The position numbers and the translations under genes are program-made. Positions 6,918 through 15,729 of a DNA stretch of 64,000 nt are shown one piece after another. This DNA is from Enterococcus raffinosus. GTDB lineage: Bacteria; Bacillota; Bacilli; Lactobacillales; Enterococcaceae. The notes below the pieces were generated by a model. That model did no database searches. It had not been told where the DNA came from and was given only the letters and a program-made list of their open reading frames with translations. The DNA lies in NCBI RefSeq assembly GCF_001886185.1, contig NZ_JXLA01000008.1:3752-67751 (forward strand), in the 5' to 3' direction. Within the stretch, counting starts at the first letter, position 1; every line of letters starts with the position of its first letter.

Positions 6918-8638
6918 TGCACAGCCCCGCCTTCCTCTTGAGATTTGACCAGCTCTTGATAAAGCTTGGACTCCTTGAGTAGTGTGTTATGGGCACCTTG
7001 TGCGACGATTTTTCCGTTGTCCATCAGTAAAATCGTTTCCGCCTCTTGGATCGAACGCAGGCGTTGAGAAATAATGATAACGCCACAAGCTAGATCCCGT
7101 TTCAACGCTTGGCGCAAATCCAAATCGGTTTGATAATCCAAGGCAGATAAAGAATCATCTAAAATAAGCAGCTTCGGTTTGCGAATCAAGGCACGAGCAA
7201 TAGTCAGACGCTGGCGTTGACCACCAGAAAAGTTTTTCCCGTTTTCTAAGATCGGGGTGTCTAAGCCTTTAGGCAAGGTTTCTACAAATTCACTAGCCTG
7301 GGCAGTAGACAGGGCCTGCCAACATTCTTCATCTGTTGCATCGGGTTTGCCCCATTGCAGGTTTTCTCGAATGGTGCCACTGAATAAGACGGCTGTTTGC
7401 GGCACAAGTGCGATTTCAGAACGCAAGCGATCCAATTGCCAGTCTTTGACATTGCTTCCAGCAAAGTTGACACGGCCCCTTGTCGCATCGTAAAAGCGCG
7501 GGATCAAACTGATCAGGGTTGACTTCCCGCTGCCAGTCGCTCCTGTGATTCCAAGAAAATTATTTTCTTCCATAGTAAAGGAGATATCTTGTAGAGCGAG
7601 TCCAGATTTTTCCGTGTAACGAAAATCTACATTCTGGAAATCAATTAACGGCGCTTGCTCGTCGGCTTGCTGCGTTGTTCCATCGTCAGCTAAAGTCGTA
7701 TCTGTCGCAAACACTTCATTGATCCGATTTGCTGAGGCTGCTGCACGAGTGAAAAGTACGACTAGATTTGAAACAACGATTAAAGCCAGAAGCATTTGAT
7801 TCATATAATTGATCAAAGCCAAAACCTGTCCCTGCTCTAAATGACCAATATTTACCTTGAAGCCGCCGAAGTAAAGAAGAGCCACCACACCAGCATTCAT
7901 GATCAAGGTCGTGCTAGGTGAGAGCAGTGCGGAAATATTCGCAACTTTTTGATTTAAATGAGAGATTTCTTCTGTTTCTTCATTAAAATGGTTGGTCTCA
8001 GTTTTTGTTCGGGCAAAGGCACGGATGACCCGAACCCCGCTCAAATTTTGAGTGACCAATTGGTTCAATTGATCCAGTTTTTGTTGGATGTTTTTATACA
8101 AAGGCACAGAATAATGAATGATCAAAAAAAGGATCAGGCAGAAAATAGGCAATAGGATCAAGAAAATAAGCCCCATTTGCCAATCAATATAAAAAGCCAT
8201 AATGACCGAGCCGATACTAAGGAAAGGCGCACGGACCACAAGACGAATCAGCATCGCTAGCGCACCCTGCATTTGATTGATGTCATTCGTCATTCGAGTA
8301 ATCAAAGTATCCGTGCCGAAGCGATTCAATTCATTATGGGAAAAGCTGTTGATTTTTTCCATCAATCGATTCCGTAAGACCGTTCCGAATCCCTGTGAAG
8401 CGATCGATGCGTAATACTGACAAATCAAGGCACAGAGTAGTCCAACAATCGATAAGCCTAGCATGGCGACCGCCATTTCGATCACTTTGCCTTGATCATG
8501 GCGAGCGATTCCTTCATCGACTAAACGTGCCATAAATAAAGGCAGGATCAGTTCGAAAATGGCCTCTAAAAATTTGAAAAAAGGGCCAAGGATAATCTGT
8601 TTACGATAATCTTTGGCGTAACGTAAAAGCTGAAACAT
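6914..8638 (-). CDS. Multidrug ABC exporter half-transporter, degenerate-site subunit
   Basis: 574 residues: an exporter-type membrane domain followed by a nucleotide-binding domain with Walker A GATGSGKST and signature FSGGQRQR. Walker B reads LLILDDSLSALD, with Asp in place of the catalytic Glu. The ATP site built from this Walker A/B and the LSDGQ of the downstream subunit should therefore be non-hydrolytic, while the opposite site is canonical. It is the first gene of a two-gene operon; GGAGG lies before the ATG. Best match is an EfrA/LmrC/YfiB-like subunit of a heterodimeric efflux pump. Substrate is not deducible. Confidence 0.9.
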   Translation of the reverse strand: MFQLLRYAKDYRKQIILGPFFKFLEAIFELILPLFMARLVDEGIARHDQGKVIEMAVAMLGLSIVGLLCALICQYYASIASQGFGTVLRNRLMEKINSFSHNELNRFGTDTLITRMTNDINQMQGALAMLIRLVVRAPFLSIGSVIMAFYIDWQMGLIFLILLPIFCLILFLIIHYSVPLYKNIQQKLDQLNQLVTQNLSGVRVIRAFARTKTETNHFNEETEEISHLNQKVANISALLSPSTTLIMNAGVVALLYFGGFKVNIGHLEQGQVLALINYMNQMLLALIVVSNLVVLFTRAAASANRINEVFATDTTLADDGTTQQADEQAPLIDFQNVDFRYTEKSGLALQDISFTMEENNFLGITGATGSGKSTLISLIPRFYDATRGRVNFAGSNVKDWQLDRLRSEIALVPQTAVLFSGTIRENLQWGKPDATDEECWQALSTAQASEFVETLPKGLDTPILENGKNFSGGQRQRLTIARALIRKPKLLILDDSLSALDYQTDLDLRQALKRDLACGVIIISQRLRSIQEAETILLMDNGKIVAQGAHNTLLKESKLYQELVKSQEEGGAVQ

Positions 8639-8808
8639 AGAAGTTCCTCCAATATATAAAGTAGATAATGAGCAAAATAGGATCGTTTCTATTGTAACTT
8701 ACTTGTCAATTAAGTCCGAAACATATACTTAAAAAGCTGAAAATTTTTCAGTTTCACAAAAAAGACAAAGAAAAAGAGTAACAGAAAAATTCTGCCATTC
8801 TTTCGAAG

Positions 8809-10329
8809 CTAATTATTATCAGCCAGTTCCTTTTTTTTAGAGAGCTCGCTGATCATCTCTTGAATCCAATGCTTACTTTGGTCTGTTAAAAAAGGATCGA
8901 TTACAACAACTGGGTACTCTTCCGGCAATCCCTCAGAGGAACCGGTCGTAATTAAGCAATCATACTTGTTCAATTCTTCTACGAAATTAGGTGTTCCACC
9001 AGCGAGTTGCTCAAAATGAGCGATCGTGTAGTTGCCATAAATACTTTCAGAAATTTGTTTAGCTAAAAAACTCTCTTCAGTAGGTGATAAATCAGATAGA
9101 AGTAAAACGCTTACCGGAGAATCCATACTAGCCAACCATTCGAGACTATACACTTCTGTCGTAATTAGTAGATACATATAGTTTTGAATATAGTCACTCT
9201 CTTGATACATGTGGTATTTCTTTACGAAACGTTCAACCATTTTCCTTACCTTGTGAACCCCGCGGCTGTATACCTTGGATACTTCCTGTAGGAAAACTAA
9301 ACGGTTGCGCCATAGTACACCAAGGTATTTCCCATTAGGGTTGCATAGATAGAAATCGTTGTTCAGTACGGTAGCTAAATCTAAGCGATTCAATTTTGTC
9401 AGTCTATTTCCTAACATCTGATTGAATTCTTCCACTAATGCATAATGTTGTACAAACAATCTTCGATACCTCGGGTTGGTTGCTAGAGCTATTTCTCGAT
9501 GATACAGACTAAAGACAATGGCATCAGAAAAGGTTAACCAGAGGGTATCTCGGGTCATTTCAGGTGTGAGCTCCAAGTCGACGCCTTCTCTAACCGCCTG
9601 CTTCAATTTTTTATAGGAAAGTCCCATAGGCAGGATGATTCCACCTGTTCTTAATTCATCTTTTGGAAAAATATGGCCGCTTTTTATCCGCCAGAAGCTA
9701 ATATACATGTTATAGATCAACCGTTTTTGATACACGTATTTTTCGTGAATGTTGTTCACCTTAACAAAGTCCTGGACATATTTCTCGATAATATGGTAGT
9801 GATTCGATGGCAATTTAGGAAGGGTACTTTCAAAAGCACTCTGACGTTCACTGTAAAATCGATAATAGAAGTTCCGAATCTCGCCTTCATTTCCCTCAAC
9901 ACGTAGTGGGCGATAAGAAAGTTCCATCCCTGCATCTGCCAAGGTTTGTTCGATTTTTTTTAAATAGCGTTGTGTATTGGAGGTGCTTAAGTATAACTTT
10001 TTTGATAACGCAGTGATGTTTTCGCATTCTTCATATAGGAGTTCTTCGATGATTTGAAATTCAGGACAGGAGCTTAAAAAATCTGCATACAAATTACCTA
10101 AACTGATTGCCTTATCGAGAACGACTAGATAGATTCCTTTTGTTTTAATAATTTGAAAACTTGGGTTGAAGCTATTAATTAAATCAATGTCATTCAATAA
10201 AATGGGCAAAGAACAATTCAGCTTACTGAGTAATTGATCACTGGACCATCCATCTCTGCGATAATACAATAATTCCAATAGTAATAAGCGTCGCATGTTG
10301 CTGGTTCCTAAAATTGTGCGAAAATCCAT
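8809..10329 (-). CDS. Mga-like PRD-type transcriptional regulator
   Basis: About 506 residues. An N-terminal wHTH pair (residues about 10-110; LLLLELLYYRRDGWSSDQLL and NITALSKKLYLSTSNTQRYLKKIEQTL) is followed by an Mga-type PRD-like core and an EIIB-like C-terminal domain (VSVLLLSDLSPTEESF...CLITTGSS). Three ATGs follow one another (10335, 10332, 10329); the third is preferred because AGGAGG at 10337-10342 is seven bases away. It is divergent from the SDR operon. Mga-like regulators in streptococci and enterococci control surface and virulence genes in response to carbon state. The target here is unknown. Confidence 0.85.
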   Translation of the reverse strand: MDFRTILGTSNMRRLLLLELLYYRRDGWSSDQLLSKLNCSLPILLNDIDLINSFNPSFQIIKTKGIYLVVLDKAISLGNLYADFLSSCPEFQIIEELLYEECENITALSKKLYLSTSNTQRYLKKIEQTLADAGMELSYRPLRVEGNEGEIRNFYYRFYSERQSAFESTLPKLPSNHYHIIEKYVQDFVKVNNIHEKYVYQKRLIYNMYISFWRIKSGHIFPKDELRTGGIILPMGLSYKKLKQAVREGVDLELTPEMTRDTLWLTFSDAIVFSLYHREIALATNPRYRRLFVQHYALVEEFNQMLGNRLTKLNRLDLATVLNNDFYLCNPNGKYLGVLWRNRLVFLQEVSKVYSRGVHKVRKMVERFVKKYHMYQESDYIQNYMYLLITTEVYSLEWLASMDSPVSVLLLSDLSPTEESFLAKQISESIYGNYTIAHFEQLAGGTPNFVEELNKYDCLITTGSSEGLPEEYPVVVIDPFLTDQSKHWIQEMISELSKKKELADNN

Positions 10330-10335
10330 CATCAT

Positions 10336-10705
10336 TCCTCCTTCGATCGCTTTTATTTGGAAATAACTGACCTACGAGTATATAACTTGCGACAACGTAA
10401 AATACCAATTAACAAAAAATAATAAATCTATAATTCCCAATTGCTGTGGAAATTCAAAATGTTTTCGTTAAAAAAACACAGATAATGTGATAATGCGTAT
10501 GGAAATAAAAACTTTTCCTTATAAAAATGATATAAGCTTCTAGTCTTAAAAACAAGCCTAAACGGTAATATTTCAAAAATGTGTTTTACTCATAGAATAG
10601 GAAACCCGTTTTTTGTCGTCCTTTGTTGTTTTTTTGTCGCCTTCTGTCATTCCCTCTACTGGATCATTTTCATATAGTTAGCTTAAGAGAAGGAGGCAGG
10701 AGAAA
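10336..10705. other. Divergent intergenic region between Mga-like and SDR genes
   Basis: About 370 bp, AT-rich, without a gene. TTTGTCG occurs twice (around 10611-10640) upstream of the SDR gene, a possible regulator-binding half-site pair. No strong -35/-10 pair was found. Confidence 0.4.
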
Positions 10706-11524
10706 ATGAAAGAAAAAATCGTATTGATTACAGGCGCTAGTAGCGGAATAGGGTATCAAACAGCAAAGTTACTTGCTGAAAATGGGTACAAGGTCTATGG
10801 GGCTGCGCGAAGAACAGAACAAATCTCTTCATTAAAAGCTTTAGGTGTAGAAAGTATTTACTTGGATATCACGAAAGAGGAGTCGATTACAAAGGCTGTT
10901 CAGCAAATTATAGACAAAGAAGAAAGGATCGATATTCTGATCAATAACGCTGGCTATGGTTCTTTAGGTGCTGTGGAAGATATTGCGATTATGGAAGCGA
11001 GACAACAATTTGAAGTGAATCTATTTGGTTTAGCGAGATTAACGCAGTTAATTTTGCCACATATGCGTGCTCGGGGCTTTGGTCGAATCATCAATATTTC
11101 ATCCATGGGAGGCCGATTTACAACGTACTTCGGGGCATGGTATCATGCAACCAAATATGCACTTGAAGCATTCAGTGATGCTCTAAGAATGGAAGTAAGA
11201 GATTTTGGCATAGAAGTTTCCTTGATTGAGCCTGGAGTCATAAAAACCGATTGGGGAATCATTGCTTCGGATCATTTGGCGGCATCAGCTGAAGGCGGAG
11301 CTTATGAGGAAATAGCTGGTGAAAAGGCCAGAGGGATCAAGCAGCAGTATCTGTCTAATTGGGGCTCGAATCCTCTACTAGTTGCTAAAACAATTCTTAG
11401 GTCCGTGAATCAGCGGGTTCCTAAACCACGGTATTTAATCGGATTTGCTGCAAAGCCACTTGTTTTTCTTAAGCTGGTTTTGCCAGTACGCCTATTTGAT
11501 AGGATAATTAAAAATATTAGTTAA
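10706..11524 (+). CDS. Short-chain dehydrogenase/reductase (classical SDR)
   Basis: 272 residues. The N-terminal Rossmann motif is TGASSGIG (about 8-15), followed by NNAG (about 86-89), a catalytic Ser in INISSMGG, and YHATK as the YxxxK motif. This is a classical NAD(P)-dependent oxidoreductase; AARR after the second strand suggests NADPH preference. The substrate is unknown. Resemblance is to the ketoreductase-like branch often annotated as oxidoreductase, sometimes linked to cell-envelope or lipid substrates. AGAAGGAGG precedes the start. The AraC-type regulator follows within 25 bp, forming an operon. Confidence 0.88.
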   Translation: MKEKIVLITGASSGIGYQTAKLLAENGYKVYGAARRTEQISSLKALGVESIYLDITKEESITKAVQQIIDKEERIDILINNAGYGSLGAVEDIAIMEARQQFEVNLFGLARLTQLILPHMRARGFGRIINISSMGGRFTTYFGAWYHATKYALEAFSDALRMEVRDFGIEVSLIEPGVIKTDWGIIASDHLAASAEGGAYEEIAGEKARGIKQQYLSNWGSNPLLVAKTILRSVNQRVPKPRYLIGFAAKPLVFLKLVLPVRLFDRIIKNIS

Positions 11525-11545
11525 GGATTGAAGGGAGTGCCTCTG

Positions 11546-12514
11546 TTGAAATTAATGGTTTCTGAACAGTTTCAGATGTTTATTCGCAGTCTAGGGTTGC
11601 CGATTGAAGCGTTGTTAAAAAGAGCCAACATCCCAAATGTACTTTGGAAGGGACACTTAGAGCTGTCATCAGCTGATTATCTGCGTCTATTTCAGGAGTT
11701 AGACAAAGAGACGACAGACCAGCAGCTTTTGGAGTTCAGCCAAATCGAGCATCTTCATTCTTTCATCCCGCCATTTTTTGCAGCACTGTCTTCGAGAAAT
11801 GGAAAGGAGGCGCTTGAGCGTTTTGCAACGTATAAACAGCTAGTGGGCCCAGTGAAAGTAGCGCTTGATCCAACTTCTGATAGACTTAATATTCATTTCT
11901 CTTTTTTGAGTGGTCAGGGTGAGCTTCCGCGCTTTGCAATTTTGAACGAGCAGCTATTGCTGATCAGCTTATTACGATCAGGCACGAAGGACGCAACGAT
12001 CAAGCCTCTTAGAATTGAAAGTCCATTTAGTTATGGGAAGGAGCTCAAGGCATATATCGGAATAGAGCCTCGTTGGAGTGAAAGGAATTGTTTGGTCTTT
12101 TCACGACAGGATCTAGAAAAAGCCTTTTATACTCAAAACAATCCAATGCTAGAATATTTGGAGCCAGAATTGAAGCGGAGATTGCAGTCCTTTTCAATCG
12201 CTGAGACTTTTACAGAGCTGCTTCAAAAGGAGCTTTTCACAGTCATCCCCAGCGGGCAATGCAGCTTAAAAACAGTCAGTCGTTCCTTTGGCATGAGTCC
12301 TCGAAATCTCCAAAGAAAATTAGCGGAAGAAGACACCACATTTAATGAACAAGTCCAATTAACAAAAAAAGGATTAGCTGAACGCTACTTAAGTGAAACA
12401 ACTTTACCCACGATTGATGTCGCTTATTTACTGGGCTACACAGAATCCAGCTCCTTTGCCAGAGCCTTCAAAAATTGGACAGGAAAGACCATTTCTGACG
12501 TGCGAAAGGCGTAA
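11546..12514 (+). CDS. AraC-type regulator with OruR/ToxR-like N-terminal domain
   Basis: About 322 residues from the TTG at 11546, preferred because AAGGGAG at 11531-11537 is eight bases upstream. An N-terminal arabinose-binding-like domain of the PF12625 type covers about residues 1-190. The C-terminal AraC HTH pair (about 225-320) includes LKTVSRSFGMSPRNLQRKL and IDVAYLLGYTESSSFARAF. This architecture is far more common in Proteobacteria than in enterococci. It is co-transcribed with the SDR and probably regulates it. Confidence 0.85.
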   Translation: MKLMVSEQFQMFIRSLGLPIEALLKRANIPNVLWKGHLELSSADYLRLFQELDKETTDQQLLEFSQIEHLHSFIPPFFAALSSRNGKEALERFATYKQLVGPVKVALDPTSDRLNIHFSFLSGQGELPRFAILNEQLLLISLLRSGTKDATIKPLRIESPFSYGKELKAYIGIEPRWSERNCLVFSRQDLEKAFYTQNNPMLEYLEPELKRRLQSFSIAETFTELLQKELFTVIPSGQCSLKTVSRSFGMSPRNLQRKLAEEDTTFNEQVQLTKKGLAERYLSETTLPTIDVAYLLGYTESSSFARAFKNWTGKTISDVRKA

Positions 12515-12604
12515 TGGGTGAATGGCCTACCCCTGAAGCTGGTAATTTCTTGCTATCCATGGAATAATTAGGATCATCTATCAGCTTTGTTAGGGAGGAA
12601 AAGA

Positions 12605-13384
12605 ATGGAACAAATTTTTACAATCGTTGTGCTCTTATTTTTTTGTTATTCATTTATTGGCTGGCTATGGGAAACCATCTATTGTTCGATCAAGGCCAAG
12701 CATTTTGTTTACCGCGGTTTTTTGTTAGGACCGATTACACCGATTTATGGTTTTGGGGTGGTGGGCGTGCTTTATTTGATTGAGCCCTACCAACAGAATA
12801 TCGTCCTGCTGTTTTTCTTAGCATTGTTCTTGGTAACCGCCTTAGAATATCTGACGAGCTTCTTGTTGGAAAAGATCTTTCATTTAACCTTATGGGATTA
12901 TAAGGAAGTACCATTAAACATCAATGGCAGAGTGGCCGTACCAGTATCCATTTTTTGGGGTCTTGCCTGTGTGTTTATCGTCCGCGTTTTGAATCCTTAT
13001 TTAATGAACATAGTCATCGGTTGGCAACAGCGCTTTGGAATGTTTTTGCCGCTGATTCTATTAATGGTGACTAGTTTTGATTTAGGATTTACCTTAGCGA
13101 ACTTGGCTTCATTACGCCAAGCACTAAACAAGATGAGTACTACAATCCAAGAGAAGAAGGAGCAGCTGCAAACCGATCTTGGAGAGTTGAAGGTCGCGGC
13201 GGAAGAACGTCGTCAGGGCTGGTTAACAGAGATCAAAGAGCAGCCAGAGTGGCGTAAACAGCTGCCGAAGCTGAATTTTCAAGAGCGTCGCTTTTTAAAC
13301 AGCTTCCCAAATATGAAATCGAAAGAGTTAAAGAGCCCATTAATGGAGATTCGGGAGTTATCTAAAGAGTTGCGGAAAAAATAA
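12605..13384 (+). CDS. CmpB-like (PF06541) membrane protein
   Basis: 259 residues from the ATG at 12605, which has GGGAGG eleven bases upstream. Several N-terminal transmembrane helices with the family hallmark FIGWLWETIYC...GPITPIYGFG are followed by a long charged cytoplasmic tail (about residues 170-259) that is coiled-coil-like. The family is named as a putative ABC permease, but no ATPase is adjacent and transport is unproven. A strong terminator follows. Confidence 0.8.
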   Translation: MEQIFTIVVLLFFCYSFIGWLWETIYCSIKAKHFVYRGFLLGPITPIYGFGVVGVLYLIEPYQQNIVLLFFLALFLVTALEYLTSFLLEKIFHLTLWDYKEVPLNINGRVAVPVSIFWGLACVFIVRVLNPYLMNIVIGWQQRFGMFLPLILLMVTSFDLGFTLANLASLRQALNKMSTTIQEKKEQLQTDLGELKVAAEERRQGWLTEIKEQPEWRKQLPKLNFQERRFLNSFPNMKSKELKSPLMEIRELSKELRKK

Positions 13385-13408
13385 TATTACAAAAATATGA
13401 CAAAAATT

Positions 13409-13443
13409 AGTCCTTTCAATGCTTGAAAGGACTCTCTTTTTTT
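13409..13443 (+). terminator. Rho-independent terminator
   Basis: Arms AGTCCTTTCAA (13409-13419) and TTGAAAGGACT (13423-13433), then CTC and a T-run. Confidence 0.85.
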
Positions 13444-13579
13444 ATAGTTTTCGATAGAAATAAAACAAATGTTACTAAAATACGCTTCATTTTGTAATGA
13501 AATGTAATATGGATGAAACAAAAAGTCCCTTTTTTTTTCGTATAATGACGAAGGGTAAATAGAAAGGTGGACTTTTAAA

Positions 13580-14776
13580 GTGAGAAAGCAAACGTTTGGG
13601 TTCGTTGCCACACTATTGTTGGGTGCTAACGTACTTTTACCAGTCTTTGCACATGCAGAGTCACTAAATGAGTTAGATAAGAAAGAATCCGCAATTTCGC
13701 GTCAAAGCGACAAAATCAGCGGTGAGTTGCAGATCGCGTTGAACGATGTCAATGAAAAGTATCAAGAGGTTAACGACATTCGAACAAAGATCAGCGAAAA
13801 CGAAGCGACTTTGGAAAAGACCAAAGCGGAAATAACAGAAACAGAACAAAAGATCGAGCAACGCAAAGAGGCGATCGCTGAGCGGATGAAGAATGCGCAG
13901 GTCAGCGGCATGACAGATCGTTCAATTAACGCGTTACTGGAATCAAAAGACCTTGGAGAATTTTTGAATCGCGCATTTGCGATGTCTGTCATCCAAAACG
14001 CAGAGAAGACGAAAGTTGCCAGCTTAGGTGAAGCCAAGGATAAATTAACAGAATTAAAAGCAACACAAGAAAAAACACAAGCCCAATTAAAAAAAGATAG
14101 TCAAAGCCTTGAAGCTGAAACGACAAAGCTAGATAGTAAAATGGCGAACTTGAAACAAGAGTTAGCAGAGAACAAAACTAGCTTAGAAAAGATCAGCCAA
14201 GACAAAGAAGTAGAAAAAGCACGTCAGGCTGCGGAAAAAGCTCAAAAAGAGCAAGCAGAAAAAGAAGCGAAGGAAGCCGAAGCGGCCAAAGCTGCTGAAG
14301 CAGAGAAAGCTTCAAAAGCTGCAGCCCAAGCGCAGCAAAAGGCACAAGCAGAAGCTTCGTCACAATCTTCTGCACAAGCCTCAAAACCGGCTGCATCTGC
14401 TTCAAGTTCACAACAATCAACGACTCAAACAAGTGAACAGCCTAAACAAGAACCTGCGAAACCCGCAGAGCCTACCACACCGACAACGTCTGGACGTACG
14501 ATGCAAATGGAATCTACTGGATACTCATGTGCAGAATCCGTTAACACGTACTTTACAGCGATGGGGATCGACTTACGTCAAAACTCTCAAGTTGTCGCTG
14601 TTGATCCAAGTGTGATTCCGCTAGGATCAATGGTAGAGGTATCTGGTTATGGCATTGCCATCGCTGGAGATACAGGCGGCGCAATCAAAGGCAACATTAT
14701 CGATTGCCATTTCCCAACGGTTGAACAATGTATCCAATGGGGACGCCGTTCAGTAACCGTAACAGTAATCAGTTAA
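13580..14776 (+). CDS. Secreted coiled-coil protein with C-terminal 3D domain
   Basis: 398 residues beginning at GTG with AAGGTGG nine bases upstream. A signal peptide (about 1-26, cleaved after AHA) is followed by a PcsB-like coiled coil (about 28-200), an Ala/Glu/Lys-rich segment, a Ser/Gln/Pro-rich linker and a C-terminal 3D domain (about 309-398). The three conserved aspartates are visible in VVAVDPSVIPLG, IAGDTGG and IIDCHF. 3D domains occur in MltA-like and Rpf/YocH-type muralytic or wall-associated proteins. The likely location is the cell wall or medium, with a role in peptidoglycan remodelling. TATAAT at 13541-13546 is a probable -10. A strong terminator follows. Confidence 0.85.
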   Translation: MRKQTFGFVATLLLGANVLLPVFAHAESLNELDKKESAISRQSDKISGELQIALNDVNEKYQEVNDIRTKISENEATLEKTKAEITETEQKIEQRKEAIAERMKNAQVSGMTDRSINALLESKDLGEFLNRAFAMSVIQNAEKTKVASLGEAKDKLTELKATQEKTQAQLKKDSQSLEAETTKLDSKMANLKQELAENKTSLEKISQDKEVEKARQAAEKAQKEQAEKEAKEAEAAKAAEAEKASKAAAQAQQKAQAEASSQSSAQASKPAASASSSQQSTTQTSEQPKQEPAKPAEPTTPTTSGRTMQMESTGYSCAESVNTYFTAMGIDLRQNSQVVAVDPSVIPLGSMVEVSGYGIAIAGDTGGAIKGNIIDCHFPTVEQCIQWGRRSVTVTVIS

Positions 14777-14781
14777 GAAGT

Positions 14782-14825
14782 TAAAGAACCGTTTGAAATC
14801 AAAAGATTTCAAACGGTTCTTTTTG
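14782..14825 (+). terminator. Rho-independent terminator
   Basis: Arms AAAGAACCGTTTGAAATC (14782-14799) and GATTTCAAACGGTTCTTT (14804-14821), then further T: an 18-bp stem with a four-base loop. Confidence 0.9.
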
Positions 14826-14862
14826 ACAGTTTTTCTTTCTGCTTTAGCAGATTAGAAAAATG

Positions 14863-14958
14863 TTATGCGCACGAAAACAAGACTCATTTTTCACGATTTT
14901 CGAAAAATGATTTCATCTGATATGAGCTAGCTGCGAGTTCCACTTTTCGCAGCTAGCT
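14863..14958. repeat. Two hairpins between convergent genes; first belongs to a dispersed family
   Basis: Hairpin 1 has arms TCATTTTTC (14884-14892) and GAAAAATGA (14902-14910), preceded by TATGCG and ACGAAAACAAGA. Its sequence recurs near 55132-55180 and, more weakly, at 61887-61917. Hairpin 2 has perfect 12-bp arms AGCTAGCTGCGA (14925-14936) and TCGCAGCTAGCT (14947-14958) and no T-run. Both lie in the convergent gap before the DJ-1-like gene. Confidence 0.55.
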
Positions 14959-14983
14959 TAAAGCTGAGCCCCCTAGTTCCTTC

Positions 14984-15613
14984 CTATTTATTCGGCAAAG
15001 ACCCCATCAGAGCATAGAAATATTCAGGATTTCCTGTATGTAAATAGTCATACCAAGCGTCTAATGTATCTGGTTGAAAGACATCCAGATGTGCAAGGAT
15101 CTGCTTTGCCCACTGTAAACCTCCAGTAGAGCTTGCTGTAATAAGATTATTGCAAGTTACTGCTGGTTCATCAATATAAAACTCTTGCCCTTTATAGGTT
15201 GGAGCGACCATTTCTAAAAATCCAGGCCCATTACTAGTATGTGTGCGATCATTCAAAAGTCCAGCGTTCGCTAGTGCCGCAGTAGCACCGCAGATAGCGC
15301 CCACTGTACCGCCAGCAGCAAGTAGTGCACTGGCTTTTTCAATAATGGCATGATGCTTTGAGTCATTCCAAGTATCTGCACCTGGCAATAACAACACGCT
15401 TTTTTCATCCAATCTAATATCATCAATCAAGCAATCTGGAAGGATCGTCATTCCGCCCATTGTTTGAACCGCTTCTTTGGAATGACTCACAGTTTTGAGT
15501 GCTAGTGGAGCAGCGTCTTTTTTGAAAAATCGCCCAGAGTTCAATTCTGAGGTAACAGGCCCCAACTCCCAGTCAGCTAAAGTATCCAGAACATATACGT
15601 AAATTGTAATCAT
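14984..15613 (-). CDS. DJ-1/PfpI family protein
   Basis: 209 residues, a single class-I glutamine-amidotransferase-like domain. The nucleophile elbow is GAICGATAAL with the conserved Cys at about residue 106; VLLLPGADTW marks the upstream strand and turn. Family members act as deglycases, chaperones or peptidases, and annotation beyond the fold is unreliable. GGAGG precedes the ATG. It is transcribed divergently from the WYL regulator across a perfect palindrome, so the regulator probably controls it. Confidence 0.85.
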   Translation of the reverse strand: MITIYVYVLDTLADWELGPVTSELNSGRFFKKDAAPLALKTVSHSKEAVQTMGGMTILPDCLIDDIRLDEKSVLLLPGADTWNDSKHHAIIEKASALLAAGGTVGAICGATAALANAGLLNDRTHTSNGPGFLEMVAPTYKGQEFYIDEPAVTCNNLITASSTGGLQWAKQILAHLDVFQPDTLDAWYDYLHTGNPEYFYALMGSLPNK

Positions 15614-15664
15614 AAAATTCCTCCATAAGATTTATTTGATTCTTTACTCACAGTATACCTAGCA

Positions 15665-15697
15665 ATTGTTGACAACAGTATGTCAACAATCTACACT
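15665..15697. promoter_or_regulatory. Perfect palindromic operator in the divergent promoter region
   Basis: Arms ATTGTTGACA (15665-15674) and TGTCAACAAT (15681-15690) with a six-base centre. TTGACA within the left arm pairs with TACACT (15692-15697) at 17 bp as a promoter for the WYL regulator. On the minus strand TATACT (complement of 15652-15657) is a possible -10 for the DJ-1 gene. The palindrome would overlap the polymerase footprint of both. Confidence 0.65.
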
Positions 15698-15729
15698 GAC
15701 AAAAAGAAATAGTTTAAGGAGGTAAAAAA

